Shown: positions 17,445-27,519, counted from the first letter of the stretch. The stretch: DNA of 64,000 nucleotides from Azospirillum brasilense (GCF_005222205.1 NZ_CP032345.1:561001-625000); one strand, 5' to 3'. Notes: generated by a model not told the origin, from the sequence alone. Numbers and translations are program-made.

Positions 17445-18701
17445 TTACCGGAACCGCGCGGCGATGCGGTCATACTCCTCCAGCCGTCCGATCGGGCCGA
17501 GCGCGGCGACGGTGGGGCGGCTCTCGCGCAGGCGCCGGGCGACGCGGACGATGGACTCGCGGTCGACCGCCCCGATCTTCTCGACGATCTCCTCCACCGG
17601 CACGGGACGCCCATAGACCAGCAGCTGCTGACCAAGCTGCTCGCAGCGCGACATGGAGCTTTCCAGCGCCATCAGCGTCCCGGCGCGGAGCTGGGCCGCG
17701 GCGCGGGCCACCTCCTCCTCGGTCACGTCCTCGGTCACCCGCATCAGCTCGTCGCAGACGACGGGGACCAGTTCCGCCACCTCGTCCTCGCCCGTGCCGG
17801 CGTAGACGCCGAACAGCCCGCCGTCGCGGTAGGCCCCGGAGAAGGTGTAGATGGAATAGACCAGCCCGCGCTTCTCCCGCACCTCCTGGAAGAGGCGGGA
17901 GGACATGCCGCCGCCGAGCAGCGTCGACATCACCGAATGGGCGTAATAGTCCGGGTCGTGCACCCCCACCCCGTCGAAGCCGAGGACGAGGTGCATCTGC
18001 TCCAGGTCCCGCGCCTCACGGAAGTCGCCGCCGGAGTAGCGCGCGTCCTCGGACTCCGGCGCCGGGCGGGAGGACAGCCCGTCGAAGGCCGACAGCGCCA
18101 TGTCGACGAGCCGGTCATGCTCCAGCCGCCCGGCCGCGGCCAGGACGATGCCCGGCGCGCCATAATGACCGTCGATGTAGTCGACCAGCGCCGGCCGCGA
18201 CAGGGCGCCGACGATCTCCGCCGACCCCAGCACGGGGCGGCCCAGCGCCTGCCCCGGATAGGCGGTGGACTGGAAATGGTCGAAGATGATGTCGTCGGGG
18301 GTGTCGGCGGACTGGCCGATCTCCTGAAGCACCACCGTGCGCTCCCGCACCAGTTCCTCGCTGTCGAGGACCGAGTTCTGGAGCATGTCGGCGATGAGGT
18401 CGAGCGCCAGCGCCGTGTCCTCGTGCAGGACCTTGGCGTAATAGGCCGTCTGCTCGCGCGTCGTGTAGGCGTTGAGCTGGCCGCCGACATTCTCGATCTC
18501 CTCTGAGATGCGGAAGGCGGAGCGCCGCTCGGTGCCCTTGAACAGCATGTGCTCGACGAGATGCGCCACGCCGTTGACGCTCGCGGACTCGTTGCGCGTG
18601 CCGACGCCGACCCAGCAGCCGAGCGAGACCGACTGCACGCCGGGCATCGTGTCGGTGGCGACGCGCAGCCCGTTCGGCAGCGTGGTCACGCGGATGCTCA
18701 T
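17445..18701 (-). CDS. M16 family zinc metallopeptidase (mitochondrial processing peptidase-like)
   Basis: This peptidase has 418 residues and the inverted zinc motif HLVEH (in VAHLVEHMLFKGT), plus the downstream glutamate region ENVGGQLNAYTTREQT. The C-terminal half contains the family block LLGGGMSSRLFQEVREKRGL. The subtype is the alphaproteobacterial relative of the mitochondrial processing peptidase beta subunit. The ATG overlaps the thrC stop as ATGA and is preceded by AAGGAGG, so translation is coupled to thrC. Its substrates are unknown. Confidence 0.95.
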   Translation of the reverse strand: MSIRVTTLPNGLRVATDTMPGVQSVSLGCWVGVGTRNESASVNGVAHLVEHMLFKGTERRSAFRISEEIENVGGQLNAYTTREQTAYYAKVLHEDTALALDLIADMLQNSVLDSEELVRERTVVLQEIGQSADTPDDIIFDHFQSTAYPGQALGRPVLGSAEIVGALSRPALVDYIDGHYGAPGIVLAAAGRLEHDRLVDMALSAFDGLSSRPAPESEDARYSGGDFREARDLEQMHLVLGFDGVGVHDPDYYAHSVMSTLLGGGMSSRLFQEVREKRGLVYSIYTFSGAYRDGGLFGVYAGTGEDEVAELVPVVCDELMRVTEDVTEEEVARAAAQLRAGTLMALESSMSRCEQLGQQLLVYGRPVPVEEIVEKIGAVDRESIVRVARRLRESRPTVAALGPIGRLEEYDRIAARFR

Positions 18702-20110
18702 GCGGCCTCCTTGGCGGCGCGGGCGCGGGCGACGACGAACTCCTGGACCGCCGCCACGTCGTTGGGCAGCTCCGACAGCCGCTCCTCCCGCTCGTAGAGG
18801 TCGGACAGGCGCGGCGGCAGGACCGGGCGCCGGCCGGTGGCCGTCTCCACCGCGTCGGGGAACTTGGCGGGGTGGGCGGTCGCCATCACCACCACCGGCA
18901 CCGACGGATCGACCGGGGCGGTCGCCGCGGAATGGATGCCGACGGCGGTGTGCGGATCGACCTGATAGCCGCCGGTCTTCTCCCAGACCTCCTTGATGAC
19001 GTCCATGGTCCGGGCGTCGTCGGCGCGGCCCGCGGCGAAGATCGCGTGCGCCTCGGCCAGCTGCGCGTCGGTGACGGCGAATTTGCCCGCCGCGCGGAAG
19101 CCGTCCATGGCGGCCTGCACGGCGGCGCCGTCGCGGCCCAGCAGGTCGAACAGCAGCCGCTCGAAGTTGGAGGAGATCTGGATGTCCATGCTGGGACTCA
19201 ATGTGGGCACGACCGGAGCCGCCGACATGGTGCCGCTGGCAAAAAAGCGGGCCAGGATGTCGTTGGCGTTGGACCCCACGATCAGCCGCTCCACCGGCAG
19301 GCCCATCGCCCGCGCGCCGTAGGCGGCGTAGACGTTGCCGAAATTGCCGGTGGGCACGGTGAAGGCCACCTTGCGGTCGGGCGCGCCCAGCGCCACCGCG
19401 GCGGCGAAGTAATAGACGATCTGGGCCATGATGCGCGCCCAGTTGATCGAGTTCACCGCCGACAGGCCCATCTTGTCGCGGAAGGCCATGTCGTTGAACA
19501 GCGCCTTCACCAGATCCTGGCAGTCGTCGAAGGTGCCGTGCAGCGCGATGTTGTGCACGTTGTCCGACAGGACGCTGGTCATCTGGCGGCGCTGCACCTC
19601 CGACGTGCGGCCCTTCGGGTGCAGGATGAAGATGTCCACATTCTGGCGGTCGCGGCACGCCTCGATGGCGGCGGAACCGGTGTCGCCCGAGGTGGCCCCG
19701 ACGATGGTCACCCGCTCCCCGCGCTTGGCCAGCACATGGTCGAACAGGCGGCCGAGCAGTTGCAGCGCCACGTCCTTGAAGGCCAGCGTCGGGCCGTGGA
19801 ACAGCTCCATCACCCAGGTGCGCTGGTCGAGCTGCACCAGCGGCACCACCGCGGCGTGGTCGAAGCTGGCGTAGGCGTCCGTCACGATGGCCCGGAAATC
19901 GTCCTCGGCGATGGCGCCGCCCAGGAAGGGCAGCATGACGCGCACGGCGATCTCGCTGTAGGGAAGGCCGCGCATCGCGCGGATCTCGTCGGCCGAGAAC
20001 TGCGGCCAGCTTTCCGGGACATAGAGGCCGCCGTCACGCGCGAGACCGGCCAGAAGGACTTCCTCGAAACCCAGGACCGGGGCCTGGCCCCGCGTGCTGA
20101 CGTACTTCAA
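18698..20110 (-). CDS. thrC: Threonine synthase
   Basis: ThrC converts O-phosphohomoserine to threonine with PLP. The 470-residue protein begins (L)KYVSTRGQAPVLGFEEVL, the normal family N-terminus. The PLP lysine lies in HGPTLAFKDVALQLLG, and GATSGDTGSAAIEACR binds the phosphate. The start is a TTG at 20110 with GGAG eight bases upstream; the frame runs further upstream but lacks similarity. It heads the thrC - M16 - acetyltransferase unit and completes the pathway with thrB at 9.8 kb. Confidence 0.95.
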   Translation of the reverse strand: MKYVSTRGQAPVLGFEEVLLAGLARDGGLYVPESWPQFSADEIRAMRGLPYSEIAVRVMLPFLGGAIAEDDFRAIVTDAYASFDHAAVVPLVQLDQRTWVMELFHGPTLAFKDVALQLLGRLFDHVLAKRGERVTIVGATSGDTGSAAIEACRDRQNVDIFILHPKGRTSEVQRRQMTSVLSDNVHNIALHGTFDDCQDLVKALFNDMAFRDKMGLSAVNSINWARIMAQIVYYFAAAVALGAPDRKVAFTVPTGNFGNVYAAYGARAMGLPVERLIVGSNANDILARFFASGTMSAAPVVPTLSPSMDIQISSNFERLLFDLLGRDGAAVQAAMDGFRAAGKFAVTDAQLAEAHAIFAAGRADDARTMDVIKEVWEKTGGYQVDPHTAVGIHSAATAPVDPSVPVVVMATAHPAKFPDAVETATGRRPVLPPRLSDLYEREERLSELPNDVAAVQEFVVARARAAKEAA

Positions 20111-20270
20111 CGCACACTCTCCGACGCCTGAAGGTGGCCGACGCTGTGGCGGGCCGGCGACTCTTGTGGAACGGGCATAGTTAGCGCCCTCCCACACGCG
20201 GCGCAAGCGGCGGGTTCCCTCTTATGCAAGACGCTTGCGCAATACACTCTCGCGGCCATCCCTGCCGTCA

Positions 20271-20450
20271 TTCCCTCTCCCCTCTGGGGAGAGGGTTAGG
20301 GTGCGGGGGCATCAGCCCATGCTGCCCCCGCACCCTCCCCACGCCTGCGGCGCGGGTCCCCTCCCTCTCCCCGCTATCGGCGGACCAAAGGTCCGCCTGT
20401 CGCGTCAGCGCAAACTTCGTTTGCGCGTGAGCGGAGGGGCGAGGGCAATC
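20271..20450. repeat. Cluster of intergenic hairpins between thrC and the cellulase gene
   Basis: The 354-base gap 20111-20464 contains no supported gene but at least four perfect or near-perfect hairpins: CCCTCTCCCC/GGGGAGAGGG (20273-20295), GTGCGGGGGCA with its complement (20301-20333), GGCGGACC/GGTCCGCC near 20379-20397, and GCGCAAAC/GTTTGCGC near 20409-20426. These belong to the same C/G-rich palindrome class seen elsewhere in the window. The thrC promoter should lie to the left. Confidence 0.75.
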
Positions 20451-20464
20451 GCTCCGCCCGCCGG

Positions 20465-21793
20465 TCAGGCGCCGGTGTGGACGTCCAGCGGGTCGTGGTG
20501 CAGCGCCGACGGATCGTGCGCGGCATCGACCGGCGGAAGCTCCACCGTCTGGGCGGCGAGCGCGGCGTCCACCGACGCGGCGGTGCTGTGATCCACCGCC
20601 TGCGGCTGGGTCACCGTGTGGGACAGGACGTTGATGTCACCCTCACCCAGAGCTTGCGCCTTCGCCGGAGCCCAGGCGGCCTTGGCCGGGCTGCCGCCGC
20701 CGTCGAACAGGCCTTCCTTGATGGCGTTGTACTTGGTCTGGTCGACCGTCTGCCAATCGTCCTTCAGGATGCCGCCGGTGTCGCCCGAGTTCGGGTTCCA
20801 CGACCAGTAGGTCCAGCTCGCCCCTTCCTTGCCGGCGCCGAGATCGTTGGTGCCGTTGCCGTCCAGGTCGCCGTTCATGTAGTCGATCAGCTTGGCCATG
20901 TAGGCCTTGTCCTGGTCGGTCTCCAGCTTGCCGCCGAACTCGCCGACCAGTACCGGGGCCTTGTCTTCCTTCAGCAGCCAGCCCCAATTGTCGGTGTACT
21001 GGCCCGGCAGGTTGTTCGGGTAGTCGCTGGCCTTGAACCACTCCATCTCATGGATGGACGGGCCGTAGGAGTGGACCGAGTAGACCAGCTTGCCCGGATT
21101 GTCGAACTCGATCGGGCGGTCCTTGGCGCCGCGCAGGTTGCCGCCCCACCACTCCCACTGGTTCTCGTGGATCTCGACGCCCTCGACCAGCAGCAGCCAA
21201 TCCTTGTTGACCGACTGGATCTCGTTGCCGATGCGCTCCGCGGCCCAAGCCCAGTCGGTGGCCTTGTCGCCGCCCCCCCAGGTCGCCTGACCGTGCGGCT
21301 CGTTGTGCAGGTCGGCGCCGATGACCGTGTCGTTGCCCTTGTAGCGCTCGGCCAGCATCTTCCAGTTTTCGATCATCTTCGACTCCGGGTACTTGTCGTC
21401 GTACCACAGGCCGTTCTCGTTGGCCGACGCACCGTCGCTGGAGCGATGGTGGTCGAGGATGACCTTCATGCCGATGCGCCCGGCGTAATCGATCACCTTG
21501 TCCATGACCTCAAGCGGGGACTTGTTCGCGAGGTCGGGATTCTTGGAGGTGTCGATGCCCGTCGCCCGGTCGGCGTCCAGAGCCGCGTCGCTCCACGGCA
21601 GGCGGATGGTGTTGAAGCCCAGCTCCTTCATCTGCTCCATCATCCCCCAGTACCCGCGCATGTCCATGCCGTTGGGGTTGAAGACGAAGCCCTCGCCGCC
21701 AAACCAGTTGACGCCCGTCAGCTTGACGTTCTGACCCGACGAATCGACGATCTGGTTGCCGTCCGTGTGCAGGAAGCCCTTGGCGATGCCCAT
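20465..21793 (-). CDS. Glycoside hydrolase family 5 endoglucanase (cellulase)
   Basis: This 442-residue protein has a GH5 catalytic barrel over roughly residues 1-370. The acid/base glutamate is E165 in DLHNEPHG and the nucleophile E285 in VLVGEFGGK; the early LPWSDA and LDHHRS segments also fit. It would cut beta-1,4-glucans such as plant cellulose. The ATG at 21793 follows GAGGGCTGAGCACA; upstream frame is open but not cellulase-like. No N-terminal signal peptide is seen. A ~70-residue Ala/His/Asp-rich tail (DHSTAASVDAALAA) follows the barrel, which could serve non-classical or type I secretion. The nearby IS suggests an accessory locus. Confidence 0.88.
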   Translation of the reverse strand: MGIAKGFLHTDGNQIVDSSGQNVKLTGVNWFGGEGFVFNPNGMDMRGYWGMMEQMKELGFNTIRLPWSDAALDADRATGIDTSKNPDLANKSPLEVMDKVIDYAGRIGMKVILDHHRSSDGASANENGLWYDDKYPESKMIENWKMLAERYKGNDTVIGADLHNEPHGQATWGGGDKATDWAWAAERIGNEIQSVNKDWLLLVEGVEIHENQWEWWGGNLRGAKDRPIEFDNPGKLVYSVHSYGPSIHEMEWFKASDYPNNLPGQYTDNWGWLLKEDKAPVLVGEFGGKLETDQDKAYMAKLIDYMNGDLDGNGTNDLGAGKEGASWTYWSWNPNSGDTGGILKDDWQTVDQTKYNAIKEGLFDGGGSPAKAAWAPAKAQALGEGDINVLSHTVTQPQAVDHSTAASVDAALAAQTVELPPVDAAHDPSALHHDPLDVHTGA

Positions 21794-22188
21794 TGTGCTC
21801 AGCCCTCGTTGCCATTCGCGTTGGGCCGGAGGCTGGCGGTTTATGGTTAACGAAATATTGCCAGGAATGTTGCTTAATTCCGGCAATCCAAGGCATGTGT
21901 GACCATGTCCGGAAGAACGGATTTTGAAGACATTTGAGACAATGAAGGCGCGTCGAGTGCTTGCGCTGTTTTGAGGCTGTTTTTCCGATTTTTCGCTTGA
22001 TTGCACGGAGCAGCGTGCAGGAACGAAGGAGGGTTACGGGTCAGCCTTTTGCGTTCCGCAGACTTTGCGGTTTCCTTCGGCGCGGAGGCCACGCATCGGC
22101 GACGTTCTTGCCCCCACCCCGGCCCTCCCCCGCTGCGCAGGGGAGGGAGAAAAAGTCCCCTCCCCTGCGTTACCGGGTAAGGGTTAGG
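21794..22188. other. AT-rich cellulase upstream region and left half of a disrupted palindromic repeat
   Basis: Near the cellulase start the DNA is AT-rich (GTTAACGAAATATTGCC, TTGCTTAATTCC), a likely promoter and leader. No gene is supported. At 22115-22188 lies a C/G-rich element, GGCCCTCCCCCGCTGCGCAG then a partial complement, that matches the 1152-1209 repeat. Its last six bases, GTTAGG, are the left copy of the IS target duplication; the element resumes at 23216. Confidence 0.7.
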
Positions 22189-23215
22189 TGTGATGTTTCA
22201 GGAGGTTGTCCATTCGGCCGGAACCGAGGAAGCTGAAGTTGCGACGCTCAAGCTTTTTCGGAGGGCCGAATGGACATTCACAAGAATGCCGCACTGACCC
22301 CGCGCGGTCGAGAGATTGCGGTGCGGCGGGTGCTGGAGGGCGGCGAGACCCGCAGTTCGGTGGCCACCGAGCTGCGGGTTTCGCCGGGCACGATCAGCAA
22401 ATGGTGCCGGCGCTACAAGGCCGAGGGCGTGGCCGGCCTGCACGACCGCTCCTCGCGGCCAAAGCGCTCGCCCCGCCAGACCGCCGCGGCAACCGCCGAG
22501 CGGGTCATCGCGCTGCGCCGGCAGCGCTTCACCTATGGCCGCATCACCGCCGAGCTTGGCGTCTCGGCCGCCACCGTCTCACGCATCCTGCGTACAGCCG
22601 GGCTCAACCGCCTCAAGGCGCTCGACCCACCCGAGCCGGTGCGCCGCTACGAGCGCGAGCGCCCAGGCGAGATGCTGCACATCGACATCAAGAAGCTCGG
22701 GCGTATCGGCACCATCGGCCACCGCATCACCGGCGATGCCTCCCGGCGCGCCCGCGGGGTGGGCTGGGAGTACGTGCACGTGTGCATCGACGACGCCTCG
22801 CGCGTGGCGTTCTGTCAGATCCACGCCGACGAGCGCCAGCACACGGCCGTGCTGTTCCTGGAGGCGGCGCTGGCCTATTACGCCTCGCTGGGCATCACGG
22901 TGGAGCGCGTCATGACCGACAACGGCGGCTGCTACCGCTCCAAGGCATTCCGGACCGCCTGCAAGCGCCTGGGCGTCAAGCACATCTTCACCAAGCCCTA
23001 CACACCCCAGACCAACGGCAAAGCTGAGCGCTTCATCCAGACCGCTCTGCGGGAGTGGGCCTACGCCCACACTTACGAGCACTCAGATCAGCGTGGCGCC
23101 AAGCTGCCTCTATGGTTGCACGCCTACAACTGGCATCGACCTCATGCTAGCCTCGGCAAAAAGACCCCCATCAGCCGAATCCGCCTGCCGATGAACAACC
23201 TCCTGACACTCCACA
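22189..23215 (+). mobile_element. IS481-family insertion sequence, complete, 1027 bp
   Basis: Terminal inverted repeats of 25 bp (22189-22213 and 23191-23215) match at 21 positions and share TCAGGAGGTTGT; both ends read TGTG inward, as in IS481. A 6-bp direct repeat GTTAGG flanks it (22183-22188 and 23216-23221). One intact transposase gene fills it. Joining the flanks restores GGGTTAGGGAGGGGGCAAGAC, the sequence found intact at 1207-1227, so the target was an intergenic palindromic repeat. Intact ends, target duplication and ORF suggest a recent, possibly active copy. Confidence 0.92.
22207..22276 (+). promoter_or_regulatory. Inverted repeat covering the transposase start codon
   Basis: TGTCCATTCGGCC at 22207-22219 is the exact reverse complement of GGCCGAATGGACA at 22264-22276. 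The right arm contains part of the ribosome-binding site GGAGGG (22260-22265) and the ATG (22270-22272). The left arm overlaps the IS terminal repeat. In RNA read through from outside, the arms would pair and hide the start; RNA begun inside the element after 22219 would not. Confidence 0.75.
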
Positions 23216-23220
23216 GTTAG
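22270..23220 (+). CDS. IS481-family DDE transposase
   Basis: The transposase has 316 residues. The N-terminal ~110 residues hold helix-turn-helix segments (SSVATELRVSPGTISKWCRR, AELGVSAATVSRILR). The rve-type catalytic core has D139 in LHIDIKKLG, D217 in VMTDNGGCY and E253 in TNGKAERFIQT, followed by YNWHRPHASLGKKTP. The ATG has GGAGGG four bases upstream. The stop TAG (23218-23220) lies in the flanking GTTAGG duplication, outside the element, so the last codons depend on the target site. Confidence 0.95.
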   Translation: MDIHKNAALTPRGREIAVRRVLEGGETRSSVATELRVSPGTISKWCRRYKAEGVAGLHDRSSRPKRSPRQTAAATAERVIALRRQRFTYGRITAELGVSAATVSRILRTAGLNRLKALDPPEPVRRYERERPGEMLHIDIKKLGRIGTIGHRITGDASRRARGVGWEYVHVCIDDASRVAFCQIHADERQHTAVLFLEAALAYYASLGITVERVMTDNGGCYRSKAFRTACKRLGVKHIFTKPYTPQTNGKAERFIQTALREWAYAHTYEHSDQRGAKLPLWLHAYNWHRPHASLGKKTPISRIRLPMNNLLTLHS

Positions 23221-23239
23221 GGAGGGGGCAAGACTCCGC

Positions 23240-24736
<1,497 letters not shown>

Positions 24737-24748
24737 AAGGCGCAACTC

Positions 24749-25489
24749 CTAGGATGCCGGACCGGTCCTCCGGCGTTGGGACAGCACATAGACGACGATC
24801 AGCGTCGCGGCGAGGCTATACCAGGTGAAGGCGTATTGCCTATGGTTGTTGGGCAGCTCGACCAAGGGCTGAATCCCGTTCAGCGGCGCGTTGCCGCGCG
24901 CGGGGTCGGGAGTCATCTCGACCGCCAGCGGGGCGACCCTCTCCAGCCCGGCGGAGGCCGCCATGGCCGGCGGGTCCAGCCGCATCCAGGACTCCGCGCC
25001 CGGCCGGTTGCCCGGCTGGAGCCAGCCGGCGGGCTGCGGCAGGCGGACCAGACCGGTGATGGTCACCGGTCCCTCCACCCGACTCTCCGGACGGCTGGCG
25101 GGGGCGCGCTTGTCCATGGGCAGGAAGCCGCGGTTGACCAGCACCACGCCGCCGCCGTCCTCGGCCGGGCGCTGCAAGGGTGTCAGCAGTTCGTAGCCCG
25201 CCTGCCCCTGCCGGGGCCGGGCCACCAGCAGCAGCTCCTTATCGTTCAGGAAGTGCCCGGTGACGGTCACCGGACGGAACTCCAGCGCCTCCGGATCGGC
25301 GATGGCGGCGGGCAGCGGGATGGGGGCGGCGTGCAGCCGCTGCTCCACCCGGTGGACCAGATCCTCCTTCCACGCCAGCCGCTGCATCTGCCACGTGCCC
25401 AGCCCCAGCATGACCAGCACGGCGGGCACGGTGATCAGCGTCGCCCACAGCGAGGGGCGGAAGCGGCGGGGTTCGGCGGCGGCGGTCAT
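24749..25489 (-). CDS. SURF1 family cytochrome oxidase assembly protein
   Basis: This protein of 246 residues has a membrane helix near each end (TLITVPAVLVMLGLGTWQ and AFTWYSLAATLIVVYVLS) and a periplasmic domain between. The N-terminal GLGTWQMQRLAWKE and the VLVNRGFLP motif are SURF1 hallmarks. SURF1 helps insert heme a into subunit I of aa3 oxidase. It is two bases after the DUF983 gene and is part of the cta cluster. Confidence 0.95.
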   Translation of the reverse strand: MTAAAEPRRFRPSLWATLITVPAVLVMLGLGTWQMQRLAWKEDLVHRVEQRLHAAPIPLPAAIADPEALEFRPVTVTGHFLNDKELLLVARPRQGQAGYELLTPLQRPAEDGGGVVLVNRGFLPMDKRAPASRPESRVEGPVTITGLVRLPQPAGWLQPGNRPGAESWMRLDPPAMAASAGLERVAPLAVEMTPDPARGNAPLNGIQPLVELPNNHRQYAFTWYSLAATLIVVYVLSQRRRTGPAS

Positions 25490-25491
25490 GG

Positions 25492-25866
25492 TCACTCGTC
25501 CGGATCCTCCAGCTCGTTGCGGCGGTGGCGGTACTGCAGCGCCACCACATAGGCCTTGGCCGGGCGCAGCATGCCGAGCGCCAGCCCGAGCACGACGATG
25601 CTCCAGACGATGGCGTGCAGCCACAGCGGCCAGTCCACCGACATCGACACCCAGAGCGCCACCGGCACGACCAGGAAGCCCAGGATGAAGATCAGGAAGA
25701 CCGCCGGCCCGTCGCCGCTGTCCTGCCGGGCGAGGTTCAAATTGCACACCGAACAGCGCTCGTTGACCGTCAGGTAGCCGTCGAACAGCTTGCCCCGTCC
25801 GCAGCGCGGGCAGGCACAGCGCAGGCCGGCGGTCAGCGGCGACGGGCTGGTGTAGTGGGTGCTCAA
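25492..25866 (-). CDS. DUF983 family membrane protein
   Basis: This 124-residue protein has an N-terminal zinc-ribbon-like pair CPRCGRGKLF...ERCSVCNL and two predicted membrane helices (VFLIFILGFLVVPVALWV, LHAIVWSIVVLGLALGML). It sits between cox3 and surf1, as in many alphaproteobacteria, which links it to oxidase assembly, but its role is not established. The start appears to be TTG at 25866 with GGAGG eight bases upstream; no ATG fits. The frame continues upstream into a hairpin region. Confidence 0.85.
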   Translation of the reverse strand: MSTHYTSPSPLTAGLRCACPRCGRGKLFDGYLTVNERCSVCNLNLARQDSGDGPAVFLIFILGFLVVPVALWVSMSVDWPLWLHAIVWSIVVLGLALGMLRPAKAYVVALQYRHRRNELEDPDE

Positions 25867-25946
25867 ATGACTCGCCTCCCTTCGGGAACGGGAAGCCCCT
25901 CTCCCCCGGTGGAGGAGAAGGGCTTCGCAAGGCGACAGGGATGGGA

Positions 25947-26825
25947 TCAGTGGCCGCTGGCGGCGCCCAGCGACCCCCACCAGTAGATCGACACGAACAG
26001 GAACAGCCACACCACGTCCACGAAGTGCCAGTACCAGGCCGCCGCCTCGAAGCCGAAATGGCTCCGCGGGGTGAAATGGCCCTTCATGGTGCGGAACCAG
26101 CAGACCGCCAGGAAGATGGTGCCGATGATGACGTGGAAGCCGTGGAAGCCGGTCGCCATGTAGAAGGTCGACGGGTAGATGCCCTGCTTGAAGCCGAAGG
26201 CGGCGTGGGCGTATTCCCAGCCCTGGAAGAAGGTGAACATCACCCCCAGCAGGACGGTCAGGCCCAGCGCGCGCGACGCCTCCTTGTTGTTGCCCTCAAG
26301 GATCGCGTGGTGCGCCCAGGTCACGGTGACGCCCGACAGCAGCAGGATCAGCGTCATCATCAGCGGCAGGTGGAACGTCTCCAGCACCGTGATGTTCGGC
26401 GGCGGCCAGACGCCGTGCGGGTTCTCGGCGAACACCTTCGGGTAGAGCGCCGCGTCGTAGAAGGCCCAGAAGAAGGCGGCAAAGAACATCACCTCCGAGG
26501 CGATGAACAGCGCCATGCCGTAACGCAGGCCGATCTTCACCACCGGGGTGTGCGCCTTCTCGCGCACCGCCTCCTTGATGACGTCGCGCCACCAGCCGAA
26601 CATCACGCCCAGGATGGACACGAAGCCGAGGGCCGCCAGAAGCCAGCCGCCGCCGTGCATGTAGATGACCATGCCCGTCGCGAACAGTCCGGCCGCGAAG
26701 GCGCCCAGAAGAGGCCACGGGCTCGGCTTCACCAGATGGTAGGGATGCGGGATGCCGGCGCCCTCGCCCGCGCCGTGCGCGGAGGCTGGGGGATGCGGCA
26801 TGTGCGCGTGCGTGATGTCGGCCAT
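25947..26825 (-). CDS. ctaE: Cytochrome c oxidase subunit III
   Basis: Subunit III of the aa3 oxidase: 292 residues, about seven membrane helices, with ASEVMFFAAFFWAFYDAAL, HAILEGNNKEASRAL and GFHGFHVIIGTIFLAVCWF, which are family hallmarks. The last helix reads YWHFVDVVWLFLFVSIYW. It follows ctaG by 70 bases. A short hairpin region separates it from the DUF983 gene. Confidence 0.97.
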   Translation of the reverse strand: MADITHAHMPHPPASAHGAGEGAGIPHPYHLVKPSPWPLLGAFAAGLFATGMVIYMHGGGWLLAALGFVSILGVMFGWWRDVIKEAVREKAHTPVVKIGLRYGMALFIASEVMFFAAFFWAFYDAALYPKVFAENPHGVWPPPNITVLETFHLPLMMTLILLLSGVTVTWAHHAILEGNNKEASRALGLTVLLGVMFTFFQGWEYAHAAFGFKQGIYPSTFYMATGFHGFHVIIGTIFLAVCWFRTMKGHFTPRSHFGFEAAAWYWHFVDVVWLFLFVSIYWWGSLGAASGH

Positions 26826-26895
26826 CGTCTCTTTCCAACCCCGGTTTGTTTCGCCCGATTTCTTCGTTCAGACTGTCTCTTTTTTAGATCTGTCC

Positions 26896-27519
26896 TCAGT
26901 TCGCCGCGGTCCCGGTGCCTTTCGCACCCGCGGCCTGCGTCGCGTGCTGCGCCAGCACCTGGGTCTCGTCCTTGGCGCGGAAGAAGGTGTAGGACAGGGT
27001 GATGGTGGTCACGTCCTCCATCGCCGGATCGTCGGCCAGAGCCGGATCGACGAAGAAGGCCACCGGCATGTCCACCGACTGACCGGGCTCCAGCACCTGC
27101 TCGGTGAAGCAGAAGCACTCGATCTTGTTGAAGTACTTGCCGACCTTGTCCGGCGTGACGTTGTAGAGCGCGGTGCCCACGGTGGCCCGGTCGGTCCGGT
27201 TGGCGGCCTGATAGGCGGCCAGCCCCGTCTCGCCCAGTTTCACCGTCAGCTCCTTCTGCTCCGGCTTGAAGCGCCAGGGCAGCGACTGGTTCACGTCGGC
27301 GTTGAAGCGGACCTTGATGACGCGGTCGACCTGCCGCGCGGGCGCGGCATCGGCCCGCTGGGTGGTGCCACCGAAGCCGGTCACCTGACAGAACAGCGCG
27401 TAGAGCGGCACCGAGGCGTAGGCCAGCCCGACCATCCCGAAGACGAGGCCGAACAGCCCGGCCATGAACAGGCGGTTCTTCCGCCGGAGCCCTTTGTCGC
27501 CTTCTCGCCGGTCGTTCAT
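26896..27519 (-). CDS. ctaG: Cytochrome c oxidase assembly protein CtaG/Cox11
   Basis: Cox11 delivers copper to the CuB site of subunit I. The 207-residue protein has one N-terminal membrane helix (LFMAGLFGLVFGMVGLAYAS) and a periplasmic domain with the copper motif CFCFTEQ and the nearby MPVAFFVDP. A third conserved cysteine is in YALFCQVTGFGGTTQ. It lies between ctaF and ctaE in the usual order. Confidence 0.96.
   Translation of the reverse strand: MNDRREGDKGLRRKNRLFMAGLFGLVFGMVGLAYASVPLYALFCQVTGFGGTTQRADAAPARQVDRVIKVRFNADVNQSLPWRFKPEQKELTVKLGETGLAAYQAANRTDRATVGTALYNVTPDKVGKYFNKIECFCFTEQVLEPGQSVDMPVAFFVDPALADDPAMEDVTTITLSYTFFRAKDETQVLAQHATQAAGAKGTGTAAN

Noticed and set aside
18702..19658. 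Upstream extension of the M16 peptidase frame
   Set aside because: It overlaps thrC in another frame. The real start at 18701 has AAGGAGG and gives the family N-terminus.
20271..20450. CRISPR array
   Set aside because: The hairpins are different from one another and lack regular repeat-spacer periodicity; no cas genes are present.
22206..23027. Second ORF overlapping the transposase in another frame
   Set aside because: It lacks transposase motifs and is an alternative-frame shadow. The DDE motifs lie in the 22270 frame, which is uninterrupted, so no frameshift is needed.
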